Shown: positions 48,601 to 58,974, counted from the stretch's first letter. The stretch is 64,000 nucleotides of DNA from Gordionus sp. m RMFG-2023 (GCF_954871325.1 NC_088775.1:23041561-23105560); one strand, 5' to 3'. Program-made: numbers and translations. The notes: generated by a model not told the origin, from the letters alone.

Positions 48601-49384
48601 TTTTATTTATTTTAAATTTATATGTTAAAAATTATAAAATAAACATGCAATGAGATTTTTAACTAAACTCAAACCCAAGAACCCATTTTTTTAGCAGGAG
48701 GGTTCACATCCCTGTATATAACTTTAAAATTTTCTGATGTGCGATAAGATGGTCTTAAGTTTCATATAATGTCAATAATATTTTTTTGAGGTTAGGTAAA
48801 CCCCGGGGCTTGTTGAACAAAATTTTCACTTTTACAAAAAATAAAATTTAAAAATAATGATTCGCCAAACGTATTGGTTCTAGCTCGATATCCGGCCTAC
48901 TTTTGCAAAATCTATTTAATATATTTTTCACTAAAATTTATAATAACTGAGGGAGGGACATAGTAAGAAATTATTCCAATTTATTAAAAAATACCTAGAT
49001 TTAGATATTTAAGACGAGAAATTATTAAATATATTATGAATAATAAATTTAATGTTTAAATTTCAGGCATCTTCGTTATATGCAGTGAATTAAAATGAAA
49101 GTAAAAAAAGTGAAGTCACAATGACTTTTTCCAAAAGATATAGATATAAATAATGATATATTTACCTCTTTCTGGATATATAAATCATCTAATGAGTTAT
49201 TTCTATTTTGCTTAGCATAAATGTATAGTGATTTTGGACTCATCAAATTCTCTAGTTCATTGCTAAGGGTCTTCCAAATTTCAGCTGACGAACAATGGAG
49301 TCCAATGTATATTTCTTCTTTGTATTTCTGGAATAAGGCTTTTATTAATTTTAATGGCACGGCAGGTTGTTTACCTGGTGCCAT
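44731..49384 (-). CDS. MULE/NOF-like transposase with C-terminal USP-like protease domain, spliced, three breaks
   Basis: Likely transposase of the giant element. Exon 1 (49384-49166, 73 codons) begins MAPGKQPAVPLKLIKALFQK and ends IQKE at a GT donor. An acceptor before 47529 continues in phase 0 as DKFSSLSSTGSDIEDE. The catalytic region follows (47449-46193): IDATWTLVKK (first Asp), IFLYIGVIDL, IPVVQMLSEAHDINHISHWL, then KIVVTDHSLALLGAV (second Asp) and IRIDYAHCIK. The next part (46236-45631) has TSSTSNVESYFNNLKNRTFK. The last part (45567-44731) looks like a ubiquitin-specific protease. Breaks seen: a +/-1 shift in an A7 run near 47470, another in an A6 run near 46225, and one in-frame TAA at 45631-45633. 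The total is about 1000 residues. The NOF/MULE label rests on motif recall, not a search. Confidence 0.75.
45631..46236 (-). CDS. C-terminal part of the NOF-like transposase
   Basis: 201 codons: acidic LDELEEEISID, then SSTSNVESYFNNLKNRTFKS and LPITIDKFFCKHFDEIRGLL. The Glu of NVESYF is a candidate third catalytic residue. The frame overlaps the previous piece by 44 bases in another phase, at AAAAAA. It ends KKKRT at a single TAA, past which the same frame continues open into the protease-like part. Confidence 0.7.
   Translation of the reverse strand: MLKNIISGIEDIDINILDELEEEISIDLNVSSNINYWIESIKNKAISKCIISYKDENYFYNPEITINLCNFLKTYPLWSSIMQPHYNYGQVTSSTSNVESYFNNLKNRTFKSVMLPITIDKFFCKHFDEIRGLLTIAEASRISNIIKEKDTVEIIIPQETDNSQISKFSSLNEGKVSDDEYQLIENWKGLVDQPSIKKKRT
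46193..47529 (-). CDS. Catalytic part of the NOF-like transposase
   Basis: The longest piece (418 codons from 47449), extended upstream to the splice acceptor through one frame change in an A run. Two of the three expected acidic catalytic residues are visible, in IDATW and VVTDHS. FCKQCSAV near the start is a possible zinc-binding pair. The frame ends at 46193 where it slips into the next piece. Confidence 0.75.
47594..47941. mobile_element. hAT-type MITE in the transposase intron, 348 bp
   Basis: Tips TAGTGATCTGCATCGGGCC and, read inwards, TAGAGATCTGCAAGG. Flanks GTTCAGAT (47586-47593) and GTTCCGAT (47942-47949) agree at 7 of 8. GACCCGGC/GCCGGG words crowd both ends. No coding capacity. 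Confidence 0.8.
48503..48714. mobile_element. hAT-type MITE in the transposase intron, 212 bp
   Basis: Tips CAGGAACGATAACCCGAAACC and, read inwards, CAGGGATGTGAACCC. Perfect flanks TATATAAC at 48495-48502 and 48715-48722. GGGTTCGGG words inside the ends. No coding capacity. Confidence 0.85.
49166..49384 (-). CDS. Exon 1 of the NOF-like transposase
   Basis: 73 codons. A small helical N-terminal domain (LIKALFQKYKEEIYIGLHCS, then AEIWKTLSNELENLMSPKSL), likely DNA-binding. The donor AAAGAG|GTAAAT is in phase 0 and matches the acceptor at 47529. Reading past the donor gives a hydrophobic Phe-rich tail to 49076 that I take as intron. Confidence 0.65.
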
Positions 49385-49436
49385 TATAACCTAAATAATA
49401 AATATAATATATATATTATATTATTACTTGGAAGTC

Positions 49437-49459
49437 AGCTCCGTGAAGTTGGTAGAACG
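49437..49459 (+). repeat. Internal copy of the giant element's tip
   Basis: AGCTCCGTGAAGTTGGTAGA-ACG repeats the terminal sequence of the giant element, in the orientation of its left end, 3.4 kb from the right end. It is followed by unrelated sequence and not by arm repeats. No AAATAAGAT-like flank on its left. Confidence 0.8.
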
Positions 49460-49465
49460 TTGTTT

Positions 49466-49742
49466 ATATTTTAATTATAAAAAAATTTTAAAATAATTTT
49501 AATACTGACTGAATTCACCACATGTGCTTAAAAATCATTATAAAATGGAGGGGGGGGGGTTATTTTAAAATGATTTTGTTGGAAAGATCTAATTATATCA
49601 TTGAAAGTTTATATTTTAATTATAAAAAATTTTTAAAAGATTTTAATACTGACTGAATTCACCACATGTGGTTAAAAATCATTATAAGATGGAGGGGGGG
49701 TATTTTAAAATGATTTTGTTGGAAAGATCTAATTATATCATA
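49466..49742. repeat. Two-copy tandem duplication with G runs, ~135 bp
   Basis: TTTTAATACTGACTGAATTC, ACCACATGTG, a GGAGGGGGGG run and GTTGGAAAGATCTAATTATA occur twice in order. The G run differs in length between copies. Adjoins the internal tip copy. Confidence 0.8.
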
Positions 49743-51165
49743 CGGTAAATTTAAAATAAAATAAACAACAACAAAACTAAGATCACTTCAAAAAGTCTTA
49801 CATTTTACAGTGTTATAGTTATGATTTAATGAAACATGTTGATTATGTGTTTTGGTATACAGTGAAACGAGTGTTATAAAAAGGGGTAAATAAATATAAT
49901 AAAATTATATTTTAATTTAATACAAATTGAAAGTAATTAATTAATAAGATTAATAGTTGAAAAGAAATGTGTTGGAAATTTAATTAAAAATAAAAAAATA
50001 TAGACTATAACACATTATAACTTATAGTAAAAGAACATTTACTAATTTTTTAAATTTTTCATAAATATGTAAAAAAATATTTATTAATTTTTTACATTTC
50101 TTAAATAAATTTTTTTTTTTAATGCATCTAAAATTTATATATAAAAAAAACCTCCCTGAAAAAACCCTGGGAAAAAAAATTCAGAATAAAAAAACCCCAT
50201 AGAAAATAAACCCCCGGAAAAAACTAAATTTTTTTTTCAATTTATATTTTTTCTACCCATTTTTGTTTTAACATTTTAAATCTTTATTTTTCTGATGTTT
50301 TCTCAATTTTTTTCTAAAAAAATTTATATGATTCATAATAACTAATTTTTAAGATACGGGAAACGCCATTACTATAAGAGCAAAATAATTCTGGATATTT
50401 AAATTATTTCCATTTTTAAAATATAAAAACTGAACCGGTTTAACTTTTTTTTATAAAAGTTCTTTTTACTCCTTCAAAAAATAAATATATAGGTTCGGTT
50501 ACGGTTCAGATATTTATAAAGGTTCGTTCAATCCGGGTCCCTGATTTTTATAAACCTTATTTTAATTTTATACATAATAATCGGAAAAAACTTGAAAAAT
50601 AAAATTATTTAATAAATGTTGTAACATTTTGAGAATAATTAAGAATTGGGAGATTAAAACAGTTGTCAAATAAAGAAAGGTTAGAACTAAAATGATACTA
50701 AATCTTTATTAAATAATAAGATAAAAACATAATCAAAATAAATTAATATAAATTAAAATTAAAAATTAAAGATTAAAAAAAATTAAGTTCGTAAAATCAT
50801 AATTTAATCATTTATTCCAAATTATAACATTATCAAATTAATAAAATTATAAAAGTAAAAATAATAAAAAAATTAATAAAAATAAAAATAAAATACAAAA
50901 AAGTTAATAATTATAAAAGATCATCGAATGGTAAAATTTGGAGTTTTTATACTCTTTTCAATCTTCTTTATAAATAATATTCATAATTTCATTATTCTAA
51001 TATAACATTTTTATCACGCGTTATAATAATAAATCCAAAAAAACTCTTAATGCAAATTAAATATCAAGTACATATTACAACAAATGTAAATGCCATTCTT
51101 ATTTTTCTATAGAAAGGTGCTAATCGGAAGAACGAAATATAAAAATTAACAACCTAATAAGAAAA
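49743..51165. other. AT-rich segment inside the giant foldback
   Basis: No gene. A CCCT/GGG-bearing patch near 50150-50215 and GGTTCGG words at 50430-50550, ending GGGTCCCTG, suggest an eroded short hAT-type element. No paired tip found. Confidence 0.35.
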
Positions 51166-52869
51166 ACTCACTAGCCGTTAATTCTGCTGATATGCCGTTT
51201 AAAGATTCTTAATGTTCAATTAAAGGGCTACACACTGGCATAAGAATCGCTAATTGCACCTCACATTTACTAAGAGTTCCGCTCATTTCCGCTTCTCAAA
51301 TAAATAAATATAACTCGGTTACGGTTAATGATACGGATATCCCGTTTTGAGAATATTAAAGCACAAATTGAATACTAAATAATTGCCAAGTTTCGAAAGT
51401 TATTCATAATTTTTTTCGGTTTTGGCAAAGTGCCAACACTTTCTTATTTTGCTCATAACTCACTAGCCGTTTATTCTGCTGATATGCCATTTAAAGATTC
51501 TTAATGTTCAATTAAAGGGCTACACACTGTCTTAAGAATCGCTAATTGCACCTCACATTTACTAAGAGTTCCGCTCATTTCCGCTTCTCAAATAAATAAA
51601 TATAACTCGGTTACGGTTAATGATACGGATATCCCGTTTTGAGAGTATTAAAGCACAAATTGAATACTAAATAGTTGCCAAGTTTCGAAAGTTATTCTTA
51701 ATTATTTTCGGTTTTGGCAAAGTGCCAACACTTTCTTATTTTGCTCATAACTCACTAGCCGTTAATTCTGCTGATATGCCGTTTAAAGATTCTTAATGTT
51801 CAATTAAAGGGCTACACACTGGCATAAGAATCACTAATTGCACCTCACATTTACAAAGAATTCCTCTTATTTCCGCTTCTCAAATAAATAAATATAACTC
51901 GGTTACTATTAGTGATACGGATATCCCGTTTTGAGAATATTAAAGCACAAATTGAATACTAAATAATTGCCAAGTTTCGAAAGTTATTCTTAATTTTTTT
52001 CGGTTTTGGCAAAGTGCCAACACTTTCTTATTTTGCTCATAACTCACTAGCCGTTTATTCTGCTGATATGCCGTTTAAAGATTCTTAATGTTCAATTAAA
52101 GGGCTACACACTGGCATAAGAATCGCTAATTGCACCTCACATTTACTAAGAGTTCCGCTCATTTCCGCTTCTCAAATAAATAAATATCCCGTTTTGAGAA
52201 TATTAAAGCACAAATTGAATACTAAATAATTGCCAAGTTTCGAAAGTTATTCTTAATTATTTTCGGTTTTGGCAAAGTGCCAACACTTCCTTATTTTGCT
52301 CATAACTCACTAGCCGTTAATTCTGCTGATAAGCCGTTTATAGATTCTTAATGTTCTATTAAAGGGCTACACATTGGCATAAGTATCTCTAATTGCACCT
52401 CACTTTTTATAAATAATTCCGCCTACTTCATTTTCCTCAGACAAATAAATATTATTCGCTTGCGATTAATGATACGGATATCCCGTTTTTAGAATATTAA
52501 AGCACAAATTGTAAACTAATTAATTGCCAAGTTTCAAAAGTTAATCTAATTTATTTTCGGTTTTGGCAAAGTGCCAACACTTTCTTATTTTGCTCATAAC
52601 TCACGAACGGTTCATTCTGCTGATGTCCGGATAGAAGTGCAATTAGGTGCAATTAAGACTCTAAATAATGGCGTAACTTTTGTTAATTGCACCTCAAGTC
52701 GTTCTGCCAGCATCAAAATTTCACACTTTCCTTATTTTGCTCATAACTCACGAACGGTTCATTCTGCTGATGTCCGGATAGAAGTGCAATTAGGTGCAAT
52801 TAAGACTCTAAATAATGGCATAATTTTTGTCAATTGCACTTCAAGTCGTTCTGCCAACTTCACGGAGCT
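51166..52869. repeat. Right arm of the giant foldback: inverted ~292-bp repeats
   Basis: About six units in reverse complement to the left arm, marked by GCTCATAACTCAC at about 51448, 51743, 52037, 52298, 52597 and 52739. It is only 1.7 kb against 4.6 kb on the left. The outermost ~270 bp match the outermost left units (GTCCGGATAGAAGTGCAATT, CAAGTCGTTCTGCC). Confidence 0.9.
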
Positions 52870-52878
52870 AAATAAGAT

Positions 52879-53289
52879 GTTTACCTTGTGAGGAATAAAA
52901 GTGGGGCCTAAGTTTAGAAAATTTTTTATGGAGTTTTTATTTATAAACTGTTTTATGTTTATGTGTAACTAAAGACGTCTCTTATTGATTTATTCAGTCA
53001 ATACGATTTGTGTTTACCGTATGTTTTCACATTGTAGGACTGCAACCATGTTAGAGCTTCGCAGCGTCTAAATTAGTTGTGGGGGTAGAAGCAGTTTGCT
53101 TTCAAATTTTATTCATTTTAGTTTGATACGCTAATTTTATTGAGGACTTACGAATTAAACTTTTAGATGTAATAGGTCAAAAGATATTCTTGTTAAAATT
53201 TATTAATATTGATATATATATATTGATAAAAATCAATCTCTATAGTTGCATAGGATACATCCATAGGGTATAGTTGAATTGCTGGATTT
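52879..53289. other. Intergenic DNA: nothing seen
   Basis: No gene, repeat or RNA recognised between the giant element and the next relic. Confidence 0.4.
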
Positions 53290-53760
53290 AAGCATATATT
53301 TAAAAGCGTCTAACTTAATATTTTAATCCAGAAAAATATTGCCTAAGTCTCGAGATTTCGCTAATAGATATTAAAAAATTTTGTGCCATCTATGAACAAA
53401 ATTTTTAGGTTTATGTAATATTTTTGATTAAATAAGTTAACCGTTTCAATAATTTAGTTTCAGCACTGGATCCCTAAAAAATATTTATAATTTAGGAAAT
53501 TGCTATATTAAGCATAAAAAAGTGTTCAATTTAATTAATATCTGGCTATAGAATCTATTTGATCTAATAAAATATTGATGTTATAATCAAAAAATTATTA
53601 ATTGACACTAAAACCTTCGAGTAATGTTAATTATTCGTTCAAAAGAAACACTGGTTGCTTGAATTGCTAATATTTATCTAGCCTTCATAACTTTGATAAG
53701 TCCTTTTCCTGTCGTTCCCATCAAAGTATTTCTGTTTAAGGTTCATCCTCTATTCAAAAG
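53290..53760 (-). mobile_element. Decayed hAT relic
   Basis: The left part resembles the MITE family of 33088-33286. The minus strand at 53750-53640 aligns by eye with the hAT fragment at 32640-33060 (ILAIQATSVSFERI versus ILAIPANSASSERN) and is broken by stops. No ends found. Confidence 0.5.
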
Positions 53761-54775
53761 AGATATTAAAATAAAAAGTTAAACCATTGATGATAAATAA
53801 AAAACGTAATTTAAATTAAATTAATTGTTTATAAATTGTAAACCTAAATAAAGTAAATAGCCTAAAATCTAGGTAAATTATATAAAAACTCGTTACTTTA
53901 AGATTTAAATATTTTGTTAAATCACTATCTTCTCATATGCTTTTTAATTTTGACCTCTATGCTACTTTAATTGAATGAAGAAACGGGTAAAATCAGAGTT
54001 TCATCAACATTGATCATATCAAATCCAACATGTTTTAATTTTTTCTGACGAGAAAATCCTCATTTATCGATACTTTGGTATCAAAAATATTGAAATTTCA
54101 GGGAACATATTTTTTAAATATTAACTTGGATGATTTTAAATAATAAATGAAAGTTGTAAATCTTTTAACCCACCAGAACCTAAAAATCCATATAATATTT
54201 TACATAATCCGCCTACCCACAGGCCCGTTTTTTTAAAAATTTCCCCCCACTAGTCCGTTCACCCACACTATTATAGTTTCGGGGCAAAGCCATTCTTTCC
54301 TATGTACTTGATAATGATTTCTACTGTTTTGTTTTTCGTGGTATCAAAAAATTCATATTAAAGGGGGCTCTTTAGTGTATTTCAACCCCTGCACCCCCCC
54401 CCCCTTATCTTCTCCCACTAATGACATTATTGCTACTACGCTCTACGTACAATCTAAAACAATGAATATGTAGGTAACTTTATATGTTTTAAAAATTTAA
54501 ATATACTTTTATTCTATATTTCTTTTTACTATATACATATATGTTATATCTAAAAAAATTTCTAAAATAGACGAAGAATATATTTTAAAGTTTAATAAAT
54601 TTTAAATTTAAAAATTAAATTTTTCATATTTTCACAAATCGAATTATTAATTGCGATTCCACCATTCCCATGTAATTATAACGTTTTAAAATATAAATAC
54701 TAATATAATTTAAGGGCATTAAATAAATTGGACTCTAATAAGATTGATTCTAAAAATAACGAAGATAAAAAAAGA

Positions 54776-56632
54776 ATGCAATTGACTAAGGATGATAAAA
54801 GTAAAAGAAAACGTGATTCATCTCATTCTTCCACTTCATCCTCAGGGTAATTTATTATTATTTTTTACTTATTAATATCTCTCCATTCCTAGATCTTCAG
54901 GCTCAAGCTCATCTGGGACATCTAGTGGCAGTGGCTCATCTTCAAGTTATTTGCATACTATATTATAAACCTAATGAAAAAATATATATAATATATATAT
55001 ATTAATTCAAAAATATAAGCATCAAGGAGTACTCCTTCACCACAACATAAGAGAAAACCTAACACATCACAACAAGACAGGCGTTTGCCAAGGCAAGAGA
55101 ATTCCAATCGATTGAATAATATACATCACAATGCAAATGATAGAAATTTTTCTGAAAGAAATAGAGGCCATGATAGAGAAGATGATACAAGAAGAAGGGA
55201 TAGGGAGCTAACACGTAGGTCTGTTGCCCAAGATGCAAGAAGGAGAGACGAAATACATAAAACTGATACTTATAGAAGGAGAGATGAGCCAAGCAATAGA
55301 CCTCAAGAATTTAGAAAAAGAGAAGATCATAAAATTGAACACAAAAAACCAGAGGATACAAGTAAAGTAGAAGATTCCAGAAAAAAGGAACCTATATCAA
55401 AACAAGGAGAAAGCAAAAGGAAAGATGATCAGAAATTTATGGAGGAAATAAATAGAAAAAAACGTTTAGAGTCTGAAAGACTCAATGAATCAAAACTTCA
55501 GAATAAAAAGCCAGATATTAAAGAAAATCAGGATATTGCTGTCCCTGTTAAAAAGGAAATAAATAAATCAGATGATAAAGTAAATGTTACCACTGCAACT
55601 AAAATGAAAAGACACCACCATTCTAAATCATCAACAAGGTATGATCTTACCTAATAATTTTTCATAACATCTAATATTAGTTTAAGCATTATAATATTTA
55701 ATTCATGAATAAATCTAAAATTTTTTCATCTAATTTCAAAAAATGTTACCATTTTTGATAATATTCTTTTCTAAATAATCATAAGATTTATTTATTTCTT
55801 TAATATATTAAAACTATCAGTATTTAAGATAATATTCTCAATATAGTAATATTTTTTTAATGGATATATCAGTAAATTAATTTTTACTCAGCATTTTTAT
55901 TGATTTGTCACTATGCATATTTTTCTCTATGATTTAATGATTTTGTACTAGTAAAATAAATTTATTATTTTTTCTGTATTTATGAATACTTATCTAGCTG
56001 CCTAATTTTAGAGTCCATAGGCTGCAGTACTTAAAATTTTGATCAGACTGGAAAAAATTTACAATTAAACTAATTTATGTCATTTCTTTATAAAACATCA
56101 GTGGAAATTATTTTATTATTAGGACCCTATACTTCATTGGTTTTGCTATGTCATACTGATTTCCAATATTATGTCAGAATTATAGGATTTTATATAAATA
56201 TATATTAGAAGCCTGAAAACAAAGAATATGATTTACACTTTTAATCTTGTTATCATGTTCAATGCATATTAAAAGCTCATATTTTTAGCACTTATAAATT
56301 TTTTAAGATAAATATATTAATCAGAGACCTGAGCCTTAGCTCCTGAAACTTATATTTTAAAACCGAATATTTTAAATAAGAACACCCTCACCTAAGCTTA
56401 AAGGTTCTACAAACAATACCACTGTATCTAGCTCTTCAAATATCAATGAATCTACTGTTAAGCCAGTTTCTAGAGTGCCTTTCAAGAAACCAGTTGTCTT
56501 GCCATCCAAGATTCATGTGGGAAGATTGACTAGACATGTAACAAGGGATCATCTAAAGGAAATATTTGGAACCTATGGAAGAATCAAAACCATTGATATG
56601 CCCATGGACAGAAATCATTTTGTTTATTCTAG
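54776..56632 (+). CDS. RNPS1: RNPS1 homologue, 5' four exons (partial)
   Basis: RNA-binding protein of the exon-junction/ASAP complexes, acting in splicing and RNA surveillance in the nucleus. Exons: 54776-54846, 54893-54945, 55020-55638, 56381-56632; all phases agree (331 codons plus two bases). A basic start (KRKRDSSHSSTSSS) leads to a Ser/Gly run and RSTPSP. Then comes a ~190-residue Arg/Asp/Glu/Lys-rich insert, RTPSPK, and an RRM beginning KIHVGRLTRHVTRDHLKEIF, then TYGRIKTIDMPMDR. This matches the RNPS1 RRM (human HIGRLTRNVTKDH, IDMPVER). The reading stops at a donor TCTAG|GTTGAC inside the RRM; the rest (the GYAYVEF part) was not found before 64000. The ATG at 54776 is the first in frame, but an upstream exon joining at about 54716 is possible. 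The insert makes it longer than human RNPS1 (about 305 residues). Confidence 0.85.
55639..56380. other. RNPS1 intron 3: no gene seen
   Basis: AT-rich intronic sequence with no repeat recognised. Confidence 0.4.
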
Positions 56633-57086
56633 GTTGACACATTTTTACATAATATTTATTACATTTTACTTACAAATCAATATTTTTACTTTATTAAAAA
56701 TTTATATAATTAAATAATAAAAGGCTTTATTTTTTTTGTGGGAATAGAGCTTAACGTAGTTTACTCTAAATATTCAATTGATCACTTTATTTATTAACTG
56801 ATACAGGTATTTTTACAAAAGATTGCTAAGAGTTTAAATTATTTTATAGAAATTTTGAGACATTTGAAAAATTAAACTTGATCATTAATTTTCTCATCAT
56901 TTTTTAATAAAATTAGAAAGTTATAAAATGATTAAAATTGGTAGATTTTATTTTCCATATATTAATTTTTTTTGTATTTTATACCAAATTACCAACATTT
57001 AATATTATAATTATATTGTCAGTATTTTATTATTACATGTTAAAGTAATAATTTTCAATAAATAGATTTTTTTATTCAGTAATACT

Positions 57087-58821
57087 TAGACCTGTGCGCG
57101 ACTAAATATCGGTGGCCGGCGCAATTTTTAAAAAATCTCATCAATGGCCGGCGGCGCGCCGATTTTTAGCCGCCGTCAATAAAATTGGCGCATATATAAA
57201 TTTTTATAAGATAAATTTTTTTAATTGCTTATTAATTTAAGAAAAAAAACAAATAAATATACACTATTCTACATATATCTCGCATATTTTTTAATATTCA
57301 TTTAATAGAAAACTTATTATATCCATAATCAATTTCGTAATTTTATAATTATCATGTATAAAAATTATTTTATTAAAATTTTTGGGACATAATGATGATA
57401 TCCTTAAATTTAACAATCCAGCGGTAGAGAAAACTCTTTCACTAGGTGTGCTAGTCGCCAGAATGCAAATAATTATTTTGGCGAGCCTGGAAAGATTGGG
57501 AAGTCCACTCTTCTTTTCTCTTCATAATTTTATAACGTCCATATCTTGTGAATGTCGTTTTCCAAGAAATCTGTGTCATTCTTGTTCTAATTTACCTAAC
57601 TTAGAATCATAATTTATATTTGTTAAATGTTTATTTGCCAATTTTGTCAAATAACTTGAATTTAATAATTCATCCTCATTAGCTATATTTACTACCTAAT
57701 TATCATCATTCTCTATAAGTTTAAGTTTTATTATAAATTCTGAAGCTGAGCAATTTTGCTCTATTAAATACTTTGACACAATTGTCAATTTTTAAAATCT
57801 TGGATCTAAAAGAGAAGCCAATACCTAGATAATTTTAAATAAAAAATAAAAGAATATACTTATATAATATTACTTGCAGATTACAAACCGGAAATCGTAA
57901 CGCAAGTTTTTTTTAGCATATTTCCCTTAAGTGAAATAATTTCAGAACTATCACTATCATTTACTATTAAATGTGTTTCAATTTCACTTCTAAAAAGTAA
58001 CGCCAAGTTTAAAGTAGGCCCTTTTTGTACTGAAAGAAATTCGACAGTTTTAAATTTTGAAAGAAATGCTAATAGTTCTTCTACCAGATCAGATTCATAA
58101 TTTGAGAAAGTGCTTCACAATTCTTTTCAAAACATTATTAATTAAATTCCTATTTAATCCAGATATGCTTTATAGCATAATTAATATACTATGCCAACGT
58201 GTTGGGATATTTAAATTTAAAGTTTTCATATGCGTGGAATTATTGTTATTATTATCATTGGAATTGCCAATTTGAAAACGGGTATCCGGGTATGGATCAA
58301 TGCTGTCAAGATCTAACATGTCTGATGTTAAATCTATTGTACTTAAGCATTTTCTTTGATATTTCTCTAATTCAAATTCAACCTCTGCAGTTTTATATCT
58401 TAGAGCAGTAATAATTTCTCTAATTCTTTTGCCAAAAAATTTCGAGACTATGGATTTTTTATTATCCAGAGTTAAAATACTAAAATTATTAAAGTAGATG
58501 CATCCATTTTAAAAATATGTAAAATTATGGTAACTTTTGGAATTTTAGATTTTTGATTGATTGAATTTTATAATGAAGTCAATATAATTAAGATTTTAAA
58601 ATAGTAAAAAATAAAAATTCATCAAAATCCTGCTGACATTAAAAAAATTACAAGAGTGATGTTGTTCAAATATTAAAATAAAAAGGTAGAAATAAATTTC
58701 TATGCCGGCCGTGCGCCGCCTATATGAAAATCGAAGGCGCGCTGGCGTGATTTTTCTAAACGGCGGCGTTTTCGACGTAACCAAAAAAGGTCGGCCAATG
58801 GCCGGCTGGTGCACAGGTCTA
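57087..58821 (-). mobile_element. hAT element (copy B) with perfect 8-bp target duplication
   Basis: Tips TAGACCTGTGCGCG and, read inwards, TAGACCTGTGCACCAGCC. Flanked by GTAATACT at 57079-57086 and 58822-58829. Both ends are crowded with GCCGGC/CGGCG words. The minus strand carries a decayed hAT transposase: a TRWHS-type motif near 58200 and a C-terminal dimerisation segment near 57370-57480. It is nearly the full-length inverted relative of copy A at 5597-7287. It lies in the intron that splits the RNPS1 RRM. Confidence 0.9.
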
Positions 58822-58974
58822 GTAATACTTTGTAAATTTTTCCAGTATTATAATGATTTGTTAGTGAATATTTTCTCCATTCATGCTTGATATTTTCATG
58901 CTCTACTGGTCATTAGATGACTTATAATTTAAAAAATAATTAATTTTGATGTTTTCCCAATATATCAATCAAAA

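Larger units (their letters stand above)
34939..52869 (-). mobile_element. Giant FB-NOF-like foldback transposon, 17.9 kb, 9-bp target duplication
   Basis: Tips AGCTCCG(T)GAAGTTGGCAG are inverted at both ends; flanks AAATAAGAT are identical at 34930-34938 and 52870-52878. From the left: an arm of ~292-bp tandem repeats (to 39501), 1.7 kb of unique AT-rich DNA, a second tandem array (41215-41880), T-rich tracts, 2 kb without genes, a minus-strand spliced transposase gene (44731-49384), AT-rich DNA, and an inverted right arm (51166-52869). The 9-bp duplication fits MULE and Drosophila FB elements. Two small hAT-type elements sit in the transposase intron. It lies between two host genes. That it moved as one unit is inferred from the matching flanks and arms. 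Confidence 0.9.

Noticed and set aside
49437-52869. A separate small foldback nested in the giant one
   Set aside because: No target duplication at its left tip, and its right end is the end of the giant element itself. Kept only as an internal tip copy.
55059-55292. Minus-strand frame opposite RNPS1 exon 3
   Set aside because: Shadow of the charged exon; the plus-strand reading fits a known protein and its splice phases.
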